A stretch of 59,695 bases of DNA, taken from the NCBI RefSeq assembly GCF_007992435.1, contig NZ_BKAG01000048.1, positions 1-59,695 of the forward strand, in the 5' to 3' direction. Below are positions 59,422 to 59,695 of the stretch, piece after piece. The notes below the pieces were generated by a model that saw only the letters and a list, made by a program, of their open reading frames with translations, was not told where the DNA came from and ran no database searches. Positions within the stretch are counted from its first letter, which is position 1; every line of letters begins with the position of its first letter. The position numbers and the translations under genes were made by a program. The DNA comes from Prosthecobacter gellanilyticus (GTDB lineage Bacteria > Verrucomicrobiota > Verrucomicrobiia > Verrucomicrobiales > Verrucomicrobiaceae).

Positions 59422-59695
59422 CCATCAATACAGAATATCGCGGCAGCGACATGGACTGCGGCAGCCTGCTGCCGCTTTGGTGTTTGGCAGCCCAGCTGCC
59501 GAGAGAAGAGCCTCAATTAAACTCCCGACATTTCTGTGTTGGCGACGGCCAGCAGGGCTGGCCTGGAGAAAGCGGCAGCAGGGCTCTGAGCTTTACCCAT
59601 AAGTATGACCAGGAGGACGGTTGGTCGTCCCTGATAAAGCAGGTCGACACCCGAGGGTGCCGCAGGCCGTAGCGTCCAAGGAGCGCGGACTGAAG
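59422..59695. repeat. Palindrome-rich region at the window end (no gene)
   Basis: No convincing gene is seen in the last 274 bp. Hairpins follow closely: GCGGCAGC-ct-GCTGCCGC (59458-59475), GGCAGC-cca-GCTGCC (59486-59500), GGCCAGC-agg-GCTGGCC (59547-59563) and looser ones around 59620-59660. The final bases contain the reverse complement of AGTCCGCGCTCC, a 12-mer also found at positions 4-15 of the window, so this type of sequence recurs in the genome. Confidence 0.6.

Overview
The window looks like chromosome of a Gram-negative, GC-rich member of the Verrucomicrobia, probably near Prosthecobacter/Verrucomicrobium; this is inference from gene content. Pointers are a giant autotransporter-associated beta-strand-repeat protein with a PEP-CTERM tail, a large sigma factor next to a Ser/Thr kinase gene, very large secreted proteins with SBBP, delta-60, Kelch and choice-of-anchor modules, an LptD-like outer-membrane protein, and many intergenic palindromes. 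I saw no rRNA, tRNA, CRISPR array, prophage or complete classical insertion sequence.

Layout. 1-6.2 kb: metabolic and envelope genes (GHL10 glycosidase-like protein, PLP aminotransferase, RarD permease, YhcH-like protein, family-39 glycosyltransferase). 6.2-15.9 kb: two secreted repeat proteins on the minus strand (2549 and 618 aa), ended by a clear intrinsic terminator. 16.3-18.7 kb: a secretin with its own promoter and no secretion or pilus genes nearby. 18.8-24.3 kb: a Tat-type exported esterase-like protein, then a sigma factor and a Ser/Thr kinase. 24.3-39.4 kb: a 4844-aa PEP-CTERM surface protein followed 11 nt later by a small AT-hook/HTH protein related to IS630 N-terminal regions. 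39.7-42.7 kb: a translationally coupled solute-binding protein, histidine kinase and LuxR-type response regulator. 43.0-43.7 kb: a REP-associated tyrosine transposase inside 38-bp inverted repeats. 43.8-46.8 kb: a hybrid histidine kinase coupled to a proline-rich coiled-coil protein. 47.4-59.4 kb: mostly housekeeping and envelope genes (lptD, UDP-glucose dehydrogenase, rsmB, rhodanese-YceI fusion, trmB, exported Mn-type superoxide dismutase, exported rhodanese, RibD-type reductase) with several unknown small genes.

Themes. Much of the coding capacity serves the cell surface: giant exported proteins, a secretin, LptD, a family-39 glycosyltransferase and UDP-glucuronate supply. Three signalling sets (sigma factor/kinase, binding protein-kinase-regulator, hybrid kinase/coiled-coil) are interleaved with them. 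The intergenic DNA is rich in structure: a 163-170 bp MITE-like element present twice, REP hairpins related to the transposase flanks, a palindrome built from 10-bp units, an 8-bp tandem repeat, and a heptamer (GTTAGGC) scattered over genes and gaps on both strands.
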